DNA from: Pseudomonas prosekii
GTDB lineage: Bacteria > Pseudomonadota > Gammaproteobacteria > Pseudomonadales > Pseudomonadaceae
DNA length: 64,000 nucleotides
Assembly: GCF_900105155.1 (NCBI RefSeq)
Contig: NZ_LT629762.1
Location: 5,031,501 to 5,095,500, forward strand
Reading direction: 5' to 3'
Position 1 is the stretch's first letter. Each line of letters opens with the position of its first letter. This document shows positions 1-11,200 of this stretch, piece after piece. Below the pieces are notes generated by a model. The model saw nothing but the letters and a program-made list of their open reading frames with translations, was not told the origin of the DNA and did not search any database. The position numbers and the translations under genes were made by a program.

Positions 1-3000
1 GACAAGGTTCTGCAAAAGACCCCGTTCAGTTTCGACGTGTCGGTCTGGGAATTTTTCTGGCCACTGCTGACCGGCGCGACCCTGGTGGTCGCGGCGCCCG
101 GTGCGCATCGCGATCCGGCGCAACTGATCGAACTGATCAGCGCGCAACAGATCACCACGCTGCATTTCGTGCCGTCGATGTTGCAGGTGTTCGTCCAGGA
201 CCCGGCAGTTACCGCGTGCACCAGCCTGACCCGCATCGTTTGCAGTGGCGAAGCGCTGCAAGTCGACGCCCAGCAACAGGTGTTCGCCAAGTTGCCGAAC
301 GCCGGGCTCTACAACCTTTACGGGCCGACCGAAGCGGCGATCGACGTGACCCACTGGACGTGTGTGGATGAAGGGCATGACGTGGTGCCGATCGGCCAGC
401 CGATTGCCAACGTCGGCACCTACATTCTCGACGCCGAGCTGGCGCCGCTGCCGGTAGGGGTGACCGGTGAGCTGTACCTCGGCGGCGAAGGCCTGGCCCG
501 TGGCTACCATCGTCGCGCGTCGTTGACCGCCGAGCGTTTTGTCACCAGTCCGTTCGGCAGCGGCCAGCGCCTGTACCGCACCGGCGACCTGGCCCGCTAT
601 CGCGCCGACGGCGTCATCGAATACGCCGGGCGCATCGACCATCAGGTGAAAATCCGTGGTTTACGCATTGAACTGGGCGAGATTGAAGCGCGGCTGGCCG
701 AGCACGACGAAGTCCGCGAAACCGTGGTCATCGCCCAGGACGGCACGCTGCTGGTGGCTTACGTGGTGCCGCAACGCGCGGCCCTGCTGAGCGCCGACGA
801 CGCAACTCGTCACGCCGTGCAGCAGCAATTGAAAGCGCACTTGAGCCAGAGCCTGCCGGAATACATGGTGCCGCAGCACTGGTTGTGGCTGGAAAAAATG
901 CCGGTCAGCCCCAACGGCAAACTCGAGCGCAAGGCCTTGCCGAAGGCAGACACCAGCGTCAGCAGCCACGCTTACCGCGCCCCGAGCAACGCCACCGAGC
1001 ACACCTTGGTGGAGATCTGGCAAAGCGTGCTCGGGCGCACGCCGGTGGGGATCAGCGACAACTTCTTCGAGTTGGGCGGTGATTCGATCATCTCGATTCA
1101 AGTGGTCAGCCGCGCGCGTCAGGCCGGGATTCATTTCAGCCCCAAAGACCTGTTCCTGCACCAGACCGTGCAAAGCCTCGCTGCGGTGGCCACGCTCGGC
1201 GAAGATGCGTTGAGCATCGATCAAGGCCCGGTGACCGGCGACACGCCGCTGTTGCCATTCCAGCAATTGTTCTTCGAACGCGACCTCGCCGAGGCGCATC
1301 ACTGGAACCAGTCGGTGTTGCTCAAAGCCGCCGCGCCATTGCACGCCGGGCATCTGCAGCAGGCCTTGCTGGCGCTGGTCACGCATCATGACGCGTTGCG
1401 CCTGACGTTCACGCGGCAGGGCGCTGCCTGGGTCGCCAACCATCGTTCGCTGGCCGAACAACAGCGTCAGCCGTCGTTGTTGTGGCAGGCCGACGTGGCG
1501 GATGACGCCGCACTGCAAGGGCTCGCCGAGCAAGCGCAGCGCAGCCTCGACCTGTCCCAAGGCCCGCTGTTGCGCGCGGTGCTGGCGAACCTCGCCGATG
1601 GCCGCCAGCGCTTGTTGCTGGTGATCCATCACTTGGTGGTGGACGGCGTTTCGTGGCGCATTCTGCTCGAAGACCTGCAACTGGCTTACGAGCAATTGCA
1701 CGCCGGCCAAGCGCTGAAATTACCGGCCAAGACCAGCGCCACCCAGGCGTGGGCGCGGCGCTTGCAGGCGCATGCCGACAGCGCGCCGATGCAGGCTCAG
1801 TTGGCCTTCTGGACCACGCAATTGCAGGGTGCGCGACAAGATCTGCCGTGCGACCGCCCGCACGGCGAACTGCACAATCGACATGCGCAACAGGTGCAAA
1901 CCCGACTCGACAAGGATCAGACGCGCAAGCTGCTGCAAGAAGCGCCGGCGGCCTACCGCACGCAGATCAATGACCTGCTGCTGACCGCGCTGGCGCGGGT
2001 GATCGGCGACTGGACCGGCGATAGCTCGACGCTGATTCAACTCGAGGGCCATGGCCGCGAGGCGTTGTTCGACGAGATTGATCTGAGCCGCAGTGTCGGC
2101 TGGTTCACCAGCCTGTTCCCGGTGCGCCTGACGGCTGCAACCGAGCCAGGTGCATCGATCAAAGCGATCAAGGAACAACTGCGCGCGATCCCCGACAAAG
2201 GCCTCGGTTTCGGCGCGTTGCGCTACCTCGGCAACGACGCCAGCCGCCAGGCTCTGAAAGAGCTGCCGGTGCCGCGCATCACCTTCAACTACCTCGGCCA
2301 GTTTGACGCCGCGTTCGGCGAAGAGTCCGCCGCGTTGTTCACCCCGGCCAGCGAAGCCTGCGGCACTCAGCAGAGCCCGCTGGCCCCGCTGGATAACTGG
2401 TTGACCCTGAACGGCCGGGTGTTTGCCGGTGAATTGAACATCGGCTGGACGTTCAGCGAGCAGATGTTCGACGAGGCGACCATCGAGCGCTTGGCCCAGG
2501 CCTACGCCCGCGAACTCGAGCGTTTGATCGAGCACTGCTGCCAATCCGCGCATCAGGGCCTGACCCCGTCCGACTTCCCGTTGGCCGACCTGAGCCAAGT
2601 GCAACTCGACGGTCTGGCGTTGAATCCGAGCCAGGTCGAAGACCTTTATCCGCTGTCACCGATGCAGCAGGGCATGTTGTTCCACACCCTCTACGAACAA
2701 CAGGGTGGCGACTACATCAATCAACTGTGCGTGGACGTCGATGGGCTGCAGGTCGAGCGCTTCCAGCAAGCCTGGCAAGCGGCAATGGATGCCCATGATG
2801 TGCTGCGCAGCAGTTTCCGCTGGGACGGTGAATTGCAGCGTCCGCTGCAAGTGATCCACAAAACCTTGCGCGTGCCGTTCAGCGTGCTCGACTGGCGCTC
2901 GCGCAGCGATCTGCCACAAGCGCTGAGCGCGTTGGCGAACGCCCAGCGCGACCAGGGTTTTGATCTGCAGGCCGCGCCGTTGCTGCGTCTGGTGCTGGTG

Positions 3001-6000
3001 CAGGTCAGCGCCGAGCGCTATCACCTGATCTACACCAGCCATCACATCCTGATGGACGGCTGGAGCAATTCGCAGTTGCTCGGCGATGTGCTGCAACGCT
3101 ACAACGGCAGCGCCCCGACACTTGGCGGCGGACGTTATCGCGACTACATCGAGTGGCTGTCGCGCCAGGATGCGCAGCTCAGCGAAGCGTTCTGGAAGGG
3201 CCAACTGGCCCACTTCGACGAGCCGACGTTCCTCGCCAAGTCCCTGCTGTGCAGCGCCAAGGATCAGCTCGGCCAAGGCGAGCATTTCCTCAACCTCGAC
3301 GCCGCGCGCACCGCCCGTCTCAATCAGTTTTCCAGAGCGCAAAAAGTCACCGCCAACACCTTGGTGCAAGCCGCCTGGCTGCTGTTGTTGCAGCGCTGCA
3401 CCGGGCAGGACACGGTGAGTTTCGGTGCCACGGTGTCCGGGCGTCCGGCGCAACTGAATGGCGTCGAGCAGCAGATCGGTCTGTTCATCAACACCTTGCC
3501 GGTGATCGCCAGCCCGCGTGCCGAGCAGCCGTTGCACCAGTGGTTGCAGCAAGTGCAGGCGCAGAACCTGTTGCTGCGCGAGCAGGAACATACGCCGCTG
3601 TTCGACATTCAGCGCTGGGCCGGGCAGGGCGGGGAAGCGCTGTTCGACAATATTCTGGTGTTCGAAAACTACCCGATTGCCGAAGCCTTGCAGCAGGGCG
3701 CAGCGCATGACCTGCGCTTCGGCGAAGTGACGAATGTCGAACAGACCAACTACCCACTGACGCTGTCGGTGATGCTCGGCGAGCAACTGTCGCTGCAGTT
3801 CAGTTACAACCGTCAGCAGTTCGATGGCGCGGTGATCGCGCAATTGGCGGCGTGCCTTGACCAATTGTTGCTGCAAATGGTCGAGGCCGGCGCCGAGCGT
3901 TGCCTCGGTGAATTGACCCTGGTGCCGGTGGCGCTGCGCGACGTGCTGGCGCAACCGGATGACGAGCATTGTGTGCAGCAGTTGTTCGAACAACAGGTGC
4001 AAAAGACCCCGGATGCGCTGGCGCTGATCTACAACGAGCAGCGTTTGAGCTACGCCGAACTCAACGGTCGGGCCAACCAATTGGCGCGGTTGCTGGTGCA
4101 GCACGGCGTCGGCCCGGATGTGCTGGTCGGGATCGCCGTCGAGCGTTCGCCGCAAATGATCGTCAGCCTGTTGGCGGTGCTCAAGGCGGGTGGCGCGTAC
4201 GTGCCGCTGGACCCGGAATACCCGGCCGAGCGCCTCGGGGCAATGATCGAGGACAGCGGGCTGCGTGTGTTGCTGACCCAAAGCCATTTGCAAGCCGCGC
4301 TGCCGACCACGCCAAACGTCACGCTGCTCAGCCTCGATCATCTGACGTTGCCGCAGCAGGACGACAATCTGCCGGTGCGTTGCCGTGCGCAGAACCTGGC
4401 CTACGTGATGTTCACTTCCGGCTCAACCGGCCGCCCGAAAGGCGTGGCGATCAATCACTCGGCGCTGTCCCGGCATACCCAAGTGACCGTGGGTTTCCAT
4501 GGTTTGAGCGCTGCGGATCGCGGTTTGCAGTTTGCCACGTTCAACTTCGATGCCTTCGTCGAACAGCTTTACCCGCCGCTGATCTGCGGCGCCTCGGTGG
4601 TGCTGCGCGGTCCGGAGATCTGGGACAGCGAAACCTGGCATCGTGAAGTGCTGGACAAACAGATCACCCTCAGCGACCTGACCACGGCTTACTGGAACAT
4701 GCTGGTCAAGGACTTCGCCGCCAGCGCGCCACGCGACTACGGCCGGTTGCGGCTGGTCAGTGTCGGCGGTGAAGCGATGCCGCCGGAAGGCGTCGCGACC
4801 TGGGCCAAGGCTGGCCTCGGGCACGTGCGCCTGCTCAATACCTACGGCCCGACCGAAGCGGCGGTGAGCGCCACGGAGCTCGATTGCACTGACTACGCAC
4901 TCGGCCAACGGCCGCTGCCGGCGACCATGCCGATCGGCCATGCGTTGCAGGGGCGCGGTTTGCACGTGCTGGACATGCATGGCCAACCGGCGCCGGTCGG
5001 TGTGGTCGGCGAACTGGTGATTGGCGGTGATTTGCTGGCGCGCGGCTATTTCAATCGTGCAGACCTCACCGCCGAGCGCTTCATTCCCGATCCGTTCGAC
5101 CCGCTCGGCGGTGGTCGTCTGTATCGCACCGGTGACCTGGCGCGGTATCGCCCCGACGGCTTGATCGACTACGCCGGACGGCTTGACCACCAAGTGAAGA
5201 TTCGCGGTTTCCGCATCGAACTCGGTGAAATCGAAACTCATCTGCTACAGGCGCCGTCGGTGCGTCAGGCGCTGGTGGTGGCGCAACCGGCGGCCATCGG
5301 TCAGCAACTGGTCGCCTACGTGGCGTTCGATGACCCGGCACTGGCCCGCGGCGATGCGACGTCGCAGGCGCTGCTGCGTGAAGATCTCAAGGCCCGTTTG
5401 CGCGCCAGCCTGCCGGATTACATGGTGCCGGCGCATGTGCTGCTGCTCGAAACCCTGCCGCTGAGCCCCAACGGCAAGATCGACCGCAAAGCGTTGCCGC
5501 GTGTCGATGCGACGGCGGCGTCCGGCGACTTTATCGCTCCGGTCGGCGTGCTGGAACAGCAGATCGCCACGGTCTGGCAAGAGGTCCTGGAACTGCAGCA
5601 GGTCGGGCGCAACGACCATTTCTTTGAGCTCGGCGGACATTCGTTGCTGGCGACCCAGGCAGTTTCGCGTCTGCGCAAACTCAGCGATTGCCCGTTGAAC
5701 CTGCGTGACCTGTTCAGCCACCCGCGCCTGCAAGATCTCGCGGCCTACATGCATGAACAACGGTTGTTCGAGCAAGGCTTGCCCGTCAGCGATGCAGCGC
5801 TGCTCAAAGCGCCGCTGCTCAAGGCGCATGGCAGTAAAACCAGCGCACCGCTGTCGCTGGTGCAGCGCCGCTTGTGGATCGCCGAGCAACTGTCCGGTGG
5901 CACGTCGGCGTATGGCATGCCGATGGCGTTGCGCCTGCGCGGCGAGCTGTCGGTCGAGCGACTGATCAGCAGCTTCGCTGAAGTCGTGCGTCGTCACGAA

Positions 6001-8292
6001 GTGCTCCGCACCGCGTACACCCAGGACGATGAAGGTGATCCGATTGCGCTGATTGCCGAACACGTCGAACTGGATTTCCCGGTGATCGACTTGTCCGCTC
6101 TTTCACGCAGCGCGCAGGAAGAACTGGTCGCGCAAGCGGCGCTGGAAAACGCCCGCACGCCGATTGATATGGAACATGCGCCGCTGTTGCGTGGGCGGAT
6201 CCTGCACCTGGGGCCGACCGAGCACGTGATGCTTTATGCGATGCACCACATCATTTCCGACGGCTGGTCGATGGGCCTGCTGGTCAACGAACTGGTGCAG
6301 ATTTACGACCGCAGCAAAGTCGCTGATTCGACGCCGTTGCCGCCGCTCGACGTGCAGTATTCCGACTTTGCGTTGTGGCAGCAGGCCCTCGAACAGGAAG
6401 GTGTGCTGGCGCGTCAGGCGGATTACTGGAAGACCCGGCTCGCCGGTTACAACGGTCAGTTATCGCTGCCAACGGACAACCCGCGCGGGCCGACGCCTTC
6501 TTATGAGGGCGATGCCGTGCAATTCCGCCTGAGCCCGGGCCTGAGCACGGCGCTGCGCCAGTTGTCGATGCAGCGCGGCGTGACCTTGTACAGCACGCTG
6601 CTGGCGTCGTTCCAGGTGTTGTTGCACCAGGTCAGTGGCGGCGCGGATGTGCTGGTCGGCGCTGACGTCGCCGGGCGTGAGCAAGCGGAACTGGAACGCC
6701 TGATCGGCTTCTTCGTCAACGTCCTGCCGCTGCGTTCGCGGTTCGATGCTGAAATGCCGTTCGCCAGATTCCTCGGCCAGACCCAGGAAACCCTGCTCAG
6801 CGCGCTTGAGCATCAGGACCTGCCATTCGACATGATCGTCGAGGCTTCGGGCGTGCCGCGCCACAAAGGCATGAACCCGCTGGTGCAGGTGTTGTTCGTG
6901 ATGAACAACCTGCCGGGAAGCACCCACGCCATGGGCGGTTTGAGCGTCGAATCGCTGCCGGCGCTGGAGACCCATTCTAAATTCGACATGGCCTTGTTCG
7001 TTGACGATGAAGAAGGGCAATTGCTGGGTAATTGGCAATTCGCCACAACCTTGTTCGGACACGAGCGCATTCAGCATCTGGTGCAGGCCTGGATAGCCCT
7101 GTTGGAACAGATCGTCGCTGATCAGGACATTCAATTGGGAGCTATCAGCATGCCAGTCGACAATTCAGCGGTGGCCGCCAAGCCAGCCGCGCCCGCACCT
7201 CAGGCTCCAGCACCGCAAGCCCCAGCACCGAAGGCCGACAAGCTCGGCAAGTTCTTGAAACGCGGTGCCGCCCCGGCAGCCAAGGCCCGGCCAGCGCCGG
7301 TGCGCGAATCGCTGATGGCCGCGCCGCAACCGTTCCCGTTGCTGCTGGAACCGAACGAGCCGCAGCTGGACTTGATCGAGTGGATCAACCACAACCGGGC
7401 GCTGATCGAAGCCAAACTGGCAACCCATGCCGGGATCCTGTTCCGCGGTTTCGAACTCGATGGCATTCAGGGTTTCGAGGCGTTTGCCGAAGCGATCCAG
7501 CCGGGGTTGTACGGCCAGTACGGCGATCTGCCGAAGAAGGAGGGCGGCAAGAACACCTACCGCTCCACGCCGTACCCGGAGCGCAAGATGATCCTGTTCC
7601 ACAACGAGAGCTCGCATCAGGACCGCTGGCCGCGCAAGCAAATGTTTTATTGCGAGCAGGCCGCGCCGGTCGGCGGGGCGACGCCGGTGGTGGATTGCCG
7701 CTTGATGTACGAAAAACTGCCGGCGGACCTGCGCGACAAGTTCGAGGAAAAAGGCCTGCTCTACGTGCGCACCTTCACTGACAACCTTGACGTGTCCTGG
7801 CAGCACTTCTTCAAGACCGAGGACCGCGCCGAAGTCGAAGCGCGGTGCCGCGCCGGTGGCATCGAATGGCGCTGGCTCGACAACAACGAACTGCAAACCC
7901 GCACGCCGGGCCCGGCGATCATTCGTCACCCGGTGACCGGCGCCAAGTCGTTCTTCAATCAGGTGCAACTGCATCACATCTATTGGCTGGAGCCGGATGT
8001 GCGCGAAGACCTGCTGTCGATGTTCGGCCTCGAGCGCATGCCGCGCCATGTGTTCTATGGCGACGGCACGCCGATTGAAGATGAAGTAATGCAACGCATC
8101 GGCGATCTGTACGAAGAGTGCGCGGTGCGTTTCGACTGGCAAAAGGGTGACGCCATCCTGCTCGACAACATGCTGGTGGCGCACGCCCGTGATCCGTTCG
8201 AAGGGCCGCGCAAGATCGTCGTGGCGATGGGCGATATGTTCGACCGCAGCGCCCTTGAACGCGCAATGAACACCGAGGAAACCGGAGCATGA
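1..8292 (+). CDS. Pyoverdine NRPS, 5'-truncated: A(Ser)-PCP-E-C-A(Lys-like)-PCP-C-TauD hydroxylase
   Basis: The reading frame is open from base 1, so the protein starts outside the window. Domains in order: partial A domain with pocket residues D-V-W-H-V-S-L-I-D, the serine code; PCP (GGDSI near 1075); E domain (HHLVVDG near 1627); C domain of DCL type (YPLSPMQQGMLFH near 2647, HHILMDG near 3040); A domain with pocket D-A-E-D-S-G-T-V-S, most like lysine codes; PCP (GGHSL near 5635); C domain of LCL type (SLVQRRLW near 5854, HHIISDGWS near 6244). An Ala/Pro-rich linker (7170-7315) leads to a SyrP/TauD-type Fe(II)/2-oxoglutarate dioxygenase. Its ligands are visible: His at 7600, Glu at 7606, distal His at 8182 and the 2-oxoglutarate Arg at 8209. 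The stop overlaps the next start (ATGA). Predicted product step: D-Ser then Lys, then hydroxylation of Asp held by the next protein. Substrate calls come from my manual alignment; Ser is firm, and Lys could be Dab or Orn. Confidence 0.95.
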   Translation, partial: DKVLQKTPFSFDVSVWEFFWPLLTGATLVVAAPGAHRDPAQLIELISAQQITTLHFVPSMLQVFVQDPAVTACTSLTRIVCSGEALQVDAQQQVFAKLPNAGLYNLYGPTEAAIDVTHWTCVDEGHDVVPIGQPIANVGTYILDAELAPLPVGVTGELYLGGEGLARGYHRRASLTAERFVTSPFGSGQRLYRTGDLARYRADGVIEYAGRIDHQVKIRGLRIELGEIEARLAEHDEVRETVVIAQDGTLLVAYVVPQRAALLSADDATRHAVQQQLKAHLSQSLPEYMVPQHWLWLEKMPVSPNGKLERKALPKADTSVSSHAYRAPSNATEHTLVEIWQSVLGRTPVGISDNFFELGGDSIISIQVVSRARQAGIHFSPKDLFLHQTVQSLAAVATLGEDALSIDQGPVTGDTPLLPFQQLFFERDLAEAHHWNQSVLLKAAAPLHAGHLQQALLALVTHHDALRLTFTRQGAAWVANHRSLAEQQRQPSLLWQADVADDAALQGLAEQAQRSLDLSQGPLLRAVLANLADGRQRLLLVIHHLVVDGVSWRILLEDLQLAYEQLHAGQALKLPAKTSATQAWARRLQAHADSAPMQAQLAFWTTQLQGARQDLPCDRPHGELHNRHAQQVQTRLDKDQTRKLLQEAPAAYRTQINDLLLTALARVIGDWTGDSSTLIQLEGHGREALFDEIDLSRSVGWFTSLFPVRLTAATEPGASIKAIKEQLRAIPDKGLGFGALRYLGNDASRQALKELPVPRITFNYLGQFDAAFGEESAALFTPASEACGTQQSPLAPLDNWLTLNGRVFAGELNIGWTFSEQMFDEATIERLAQAYARELERLIEHCCQSAHQGLTPSDFPLADLSQVQLDGLALNPSQVEDLYPLSPMQQGMLFHTLYEQQGGDYINQLCVDVDGLQVERFQQAWQAAMDAHDVLRSSFRWDGELQRPLQVIHKTLRVPFSVLDWRSRSDLPQALSALANAQRDQGFDLQAAPLLRLVLVQVSAERYHLIYTSHHILMDGWSNSQLLGDVLQRYNGSAPTLGGGRYRDYIEWLSRQDAQLSEAFWKGQLAHFDEPTFLAKSLLCSAKDQLGQGEHFLNLDAARTARLNQFSRAQKVTANTLVQAAWLLLLQRCTGQDTVSFGATVSGRPAQLNGVEQQIGLFINTLPVIASPRAEQPLHQWLQQVQAQNLLLREQEHTPLFDIQRWAGQGGEALFDNILVFENYPIAEALQQGAAHDLRFGEVTNVEQTNYPLTLSVMLGEQLSLQFSYNRQQFDGAVIAQLAACLDQLLLQMVEAGAERCLGELTLVPVALRDVLAQPDDEHCVQQLFEQQVQKTPDALALIYNEQRLSYAELNGRANQLARLLVQHGVGPDVLVGIAVERSPQMIVSLLAVLKAGGAYVPLDPEYPAERLGAMIEDSGLRVLLTQSHLQAALPTTPNVTLLSLDHLTLPQQDDNLPVRCRAQNLAYVMFTSGSTGRPKGVAINHSALSRHTQVTVGFHGLSAADRGLQFATFNFDAFVEQLYPPLICGASVVLRGPEIWDSETWHREVLDKQITLSDLTTAYWNMLVKDFAASAPRDYGRLRLVSVGGEAMPPEGVATWAKAGLGHVRLLNTYGPTEAAVSATELDCTDYALGQRPLPATMPIGHALQGRGLHVLDMHGQPAPVGVVGELVIGGDLLARGYFNRADLTAERFIPDPFDPLGGGRLYRTGDLARYRPDGLIDYAGRLDHQVKIRGFRIELGEIETHLLQAPSVRQALVVAQPAAIGQQLVAYVAFDDPALARGDATSQALLREDLKARLRASLPDYMVPAHVLLLETLPLSPNGKIDRKALPRVDATAASGDFIAPVGVLEQQIATVWQEVLELQQVGRNDHFFELGGHSLLATQAVSRLRKLSDCPLNLRDLFSHPRLQDLAAYMHEQRLFEQGLPVSDAALLKAPLLKAHGSKTSAPLSLVQRRLWIAEQLSGGTSAYGMPMALRLRGELSVERLISSFAEVVRRHEVLRTAYTQDDEGDPIALIAEHVELDFPVIDLSALSRSAQEELVAQAALENARTPIDMEHAPLLRGRILHLGPTEHVMLYAMHHIISDGWSMGLLVNELVQIYDRSKVADSTPLPPLDVQYSDFALWQQALEQEGVLARQADYWKTRLAGYNGQLSLPTDNPRGPTPSYEGDAVQFRLSPGLSTALRQLSMQRGVTLYSTLLASFQVLLHQVSGGADVLVGADVAGREQAELERLIGFFVNVLPLRSRFDAEMPFARFLGQTQETLLSALEHQDLPFDMIVEASGVPRHKGMNPLVQVLFVMNNLPGSTHAMGGLSVESLPALETHSKFDMALFVDDEEGQLLGNWQFATTLFGHERIQHLVQAWIALLEQIVADQDIQLGAISMPVDNSAVAAKPAAPAPQAPAPQAPAPKADKLGKFLKRGAAPAAKARPAPVRESLMAAPQPFPLLLEPNEPQLDLIEWINHNRALIEAKLATHAGILFRGFELDGIQGFEAFAEAIQPGLYGQYGDLPKKEGGKNTYRSTPYPERKMILFHNESSHQDRWPRKQMFYCEQAAPVGGATPVVDCRLMYEKLPADLRDKFEEKGLLYVRTFTDNLDVSWQHFFKTEDRAEVEARCRAGGIEWRWLDNNELQTRTPGPAIIRHPVTGAKSFFNQVQLHHIYWLEPDVREDLLSMFGLERMPRHVFYGDGTPIEDEVMQRIGDLYEECAVRFDWQKGDAILLDNMLVAHARDPFEGPRKIVVAMGDMFDRSALERAMNTEETGA

Positions 8293-11200
8293 ACGAGGTA
8301 TCGATGGACCAGCAGGATCTGGGTTACGCCTTGACCGCCGAGCAGCAGCTATTGATCGAACGGCTGCCGACGGCGCCGGTCTGCGCCGATGCGCTGCGGT
8401 TTCTGCAGGTCGACATTGTTGGAGCGCTCGATCCGCAGCGCCTGCAATCCGCCCTCGATAGCGTGCTGGCGCAGCAGCCGATGTTGCTCGCGCGGCTGGC
8501 GAAAGCGCCGGGTTTGCACGGTCTTCGGCAGTTCGCCGGGGCTGCCCAGCGGTTTCCGCTGACGGTGCAGATGCGGGTCGTGACGCCTGCAGAGATCCAG
8601 GCGCAGTTGGCTGAATGGGCAGAACGTTGTCATGTCGTCGGGGAATCCGAGGGCGCGCAGGCTGTGCTGTATCGCTTGGCCGATGAGCGCTGGCAATTGG
8701 TTGTCGGCCTGGCCCGCCACAGCTTCGATGACAGTGGCGTGCGCCTGCTTTATCAGCAATTGCTGCTGACATATGCGCAGGAGACGGCGCAGGACGACGA
8801 AGAAACCGGGGAATTCAGCCAGTATCTGGAATGGCGCAGCGAAGTCGTGCTCGACGAAGACGCCGCCGGCGCTCGCGTTTACTGGCAGGAGCATCTGCAA
8901 GGGGCGGACGTCGAGCTGAGCACACCGTGGCTGGCTTATCGCAACTCAGGCGCGGCGTTGCCATCGAGCACCGCGTTGCAGTCGATCAATCTTCTGCCGG
9001 CGTTGCGCGAGGGTTTACAGCAGTTGGCTGGTTCGTTGGGGCAATCGCTGGAGGTGCTGGTCCAAGGTGCCTGGTGGTTGCTGTTGGGCCGACTCAGTGG
9101 GCACGAGCAGATACTGGTCGGCGCGCGGCATGACAGTCGCGACGATTACGACTACTTCAGCGCTGCCGTGGGCGTGTTCGAGAAAACCCTGCCGCTGCAT
9201 TTGTCCTTGAACGCGCGCGCGCCGTTCAGCACGTGGCTGGCCGAGTTGGCCGCGCGGCTGGAAGAACACCGCACCTGGCAGGAATACTGGTCGGCGGAAC
9301 TGGCGCCGAGCGCGGCGCGCCCGGCTTATGGATTTACCCTGAGCCGGGCTGCGCAGGCGCAAACCGCTGCAGGGCTGCAGTGGTCGGCGCAGTCGCGTGC
9401 CGAGTCGGGCGAGGCGCTGTTCGAATTGCTGCTGGAGCTGCAAGCCAATTCGGCGGGCGGCCCGCAGGCGTTGCGCATTCACTACGCAGCGTCGCGCTAT
9501 TCGGCGCAGGCGATTGACGGGTTGATCGCACAATTGCACAGCGTGCTCGAAAGCATCGTCGCCAATGTTCACGGCGAAATCGCGAAGGTGCAGGTGTCGG
9601 GCGCCGCCGAGCAGCAACGTCTGCTGGGGCTCAACCCGCCCGCGCAAGCCTTGATCGATGGCCGCTACCTGCCGCAGCGCATTGCCGATTGGGCGCAGAC
9701 GACGCCGGACGCGATCGCCGTGACGGCCGCCGAACAACGCCTCAGTTATGCGCAGTTGCAGACCAACGTCGAAGCGCTGGCCCAGGCCCTGAAGGATCAG
9801 GGCCTGACGCCGGGCGCGGTGATTGCGCTGGCCTTGCCGCGGTCGACAGATCTGGTGGTGGCGATGCTCGCCGCTTGGCGCATCGGTGCCGCGTACCTGC
9901 CGCTGGATGCGCAGTGGCCGCTGGCGCGCCAAGCCCTGATGCTGGAACAGGCCGGCGCGGCGCTGCTGTTGGTCGCGGACGGGCAGATCGGCCAGTGGCA
10001 CGATCAGCCGCTGCCCGTGGCCACCGTGCAACGCGTGCTGCAATCGACATCGGCGCCGGGCTCGGCAGTCTCGGTCAGCGCGTTCGACACGCAGGCCAGC
10101 GATGCCGCCTACGTGGTGTTCACCTCCGGCTCCACCGGTGTGCCGAAAGGCGTGGTGATTGAGCATCAGCAGTTGCTCAACTACACCGCTCACGCCAGTC
10201 AGGCGTTGGGTTTGCCGCTGTGCAAGCAGTTCGGATTCACCTCCACCGTGGCCGCAGACCTCGGCAACACCGCGCTGTTCGGCGCCCTGTTCAACGGCGC
10301 GACGCTGCACGTGGCCAGCGACGAGCAGATGCAGGATGGCGGTTTGTTTGCCGAATTCGTCCAGCAACAGGCGATTGATTGCCTGAAAATCGTGCCGTCG
10401 CACCTTGCCGCGCTGCTCGCCAGCGAACGCGCGCAACTGCCGCACACGCTGATTCTCGGCGGCGAGCCGATTGCTCCGGCGCTGGTGCAACAGCTCGCCC
10501 GGTTGCGCAGCGATTGCCGGGTGTTCAACCACTACGGCCCGACCGAAGCCACGGTCGGCGTGCTGGTGCATCCGCTGCGTTTGGACGCCGATGCAGCGGA
10601 CTGCGGGATTCTTTCGCAGGTGCTGGGCAACAATAAAGTGTTCGTGCTCGACGACAACCTGCAACTGGCGCCGGTCGGTGTGCTCGGCGAGTTGTACCTG
10701 GGCGGCGCACAGTTGTGCCGTGGCTACGTGAATGCCGAGGCCGATGCGCAGGTGTTTATCCAGAGCCCGTTCAATCCTCAGGAGCGGCTGTACCGCACCG
10801 GTGACCTGGCGCGTTATCGCCCGGACCTGGCGATTCAACTGCACGGTCGCCGCGACCAGCAGATCAAGGTGCGCGGTTTCCGCATTGGACTGGCCGAGAT
10901 CGAAGCCGAGTTGCTGCGCCTGCCGCACGTTGCGCAGGCGCTGGTGCTGCCGGGTGAGAGCGCGCAAGCGGGGCTGCTCGCGTTTATCGTCGCTGCGCAA
11001 ACACCGGCGGCCGGGGCGCTTGAGGCTATCCGCGATGAACTGGCGCTGCGCTTGCCGAGCGTGATGCTGCCGCAGCATTTGCAGTTCATCGACAGTTTCC
11101 CGCGCTTGGCCAACGGCAAGATCGACCGCCGCGCGTTGCAGCAATTGGCCGCCATTCCGGCGAATGACGAAGGCCTGGCGCCGCGCGATGCACTGGAGCA

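Noticed and set aside
661..4341. Several antisense frames opposite the NRPS modules (up to 561 codons)
   Set aside because: Repeated at equivalent places in every NRPS gene in the window and rich in Gln/Arg/His; they mirror the A- and C-domain codons.
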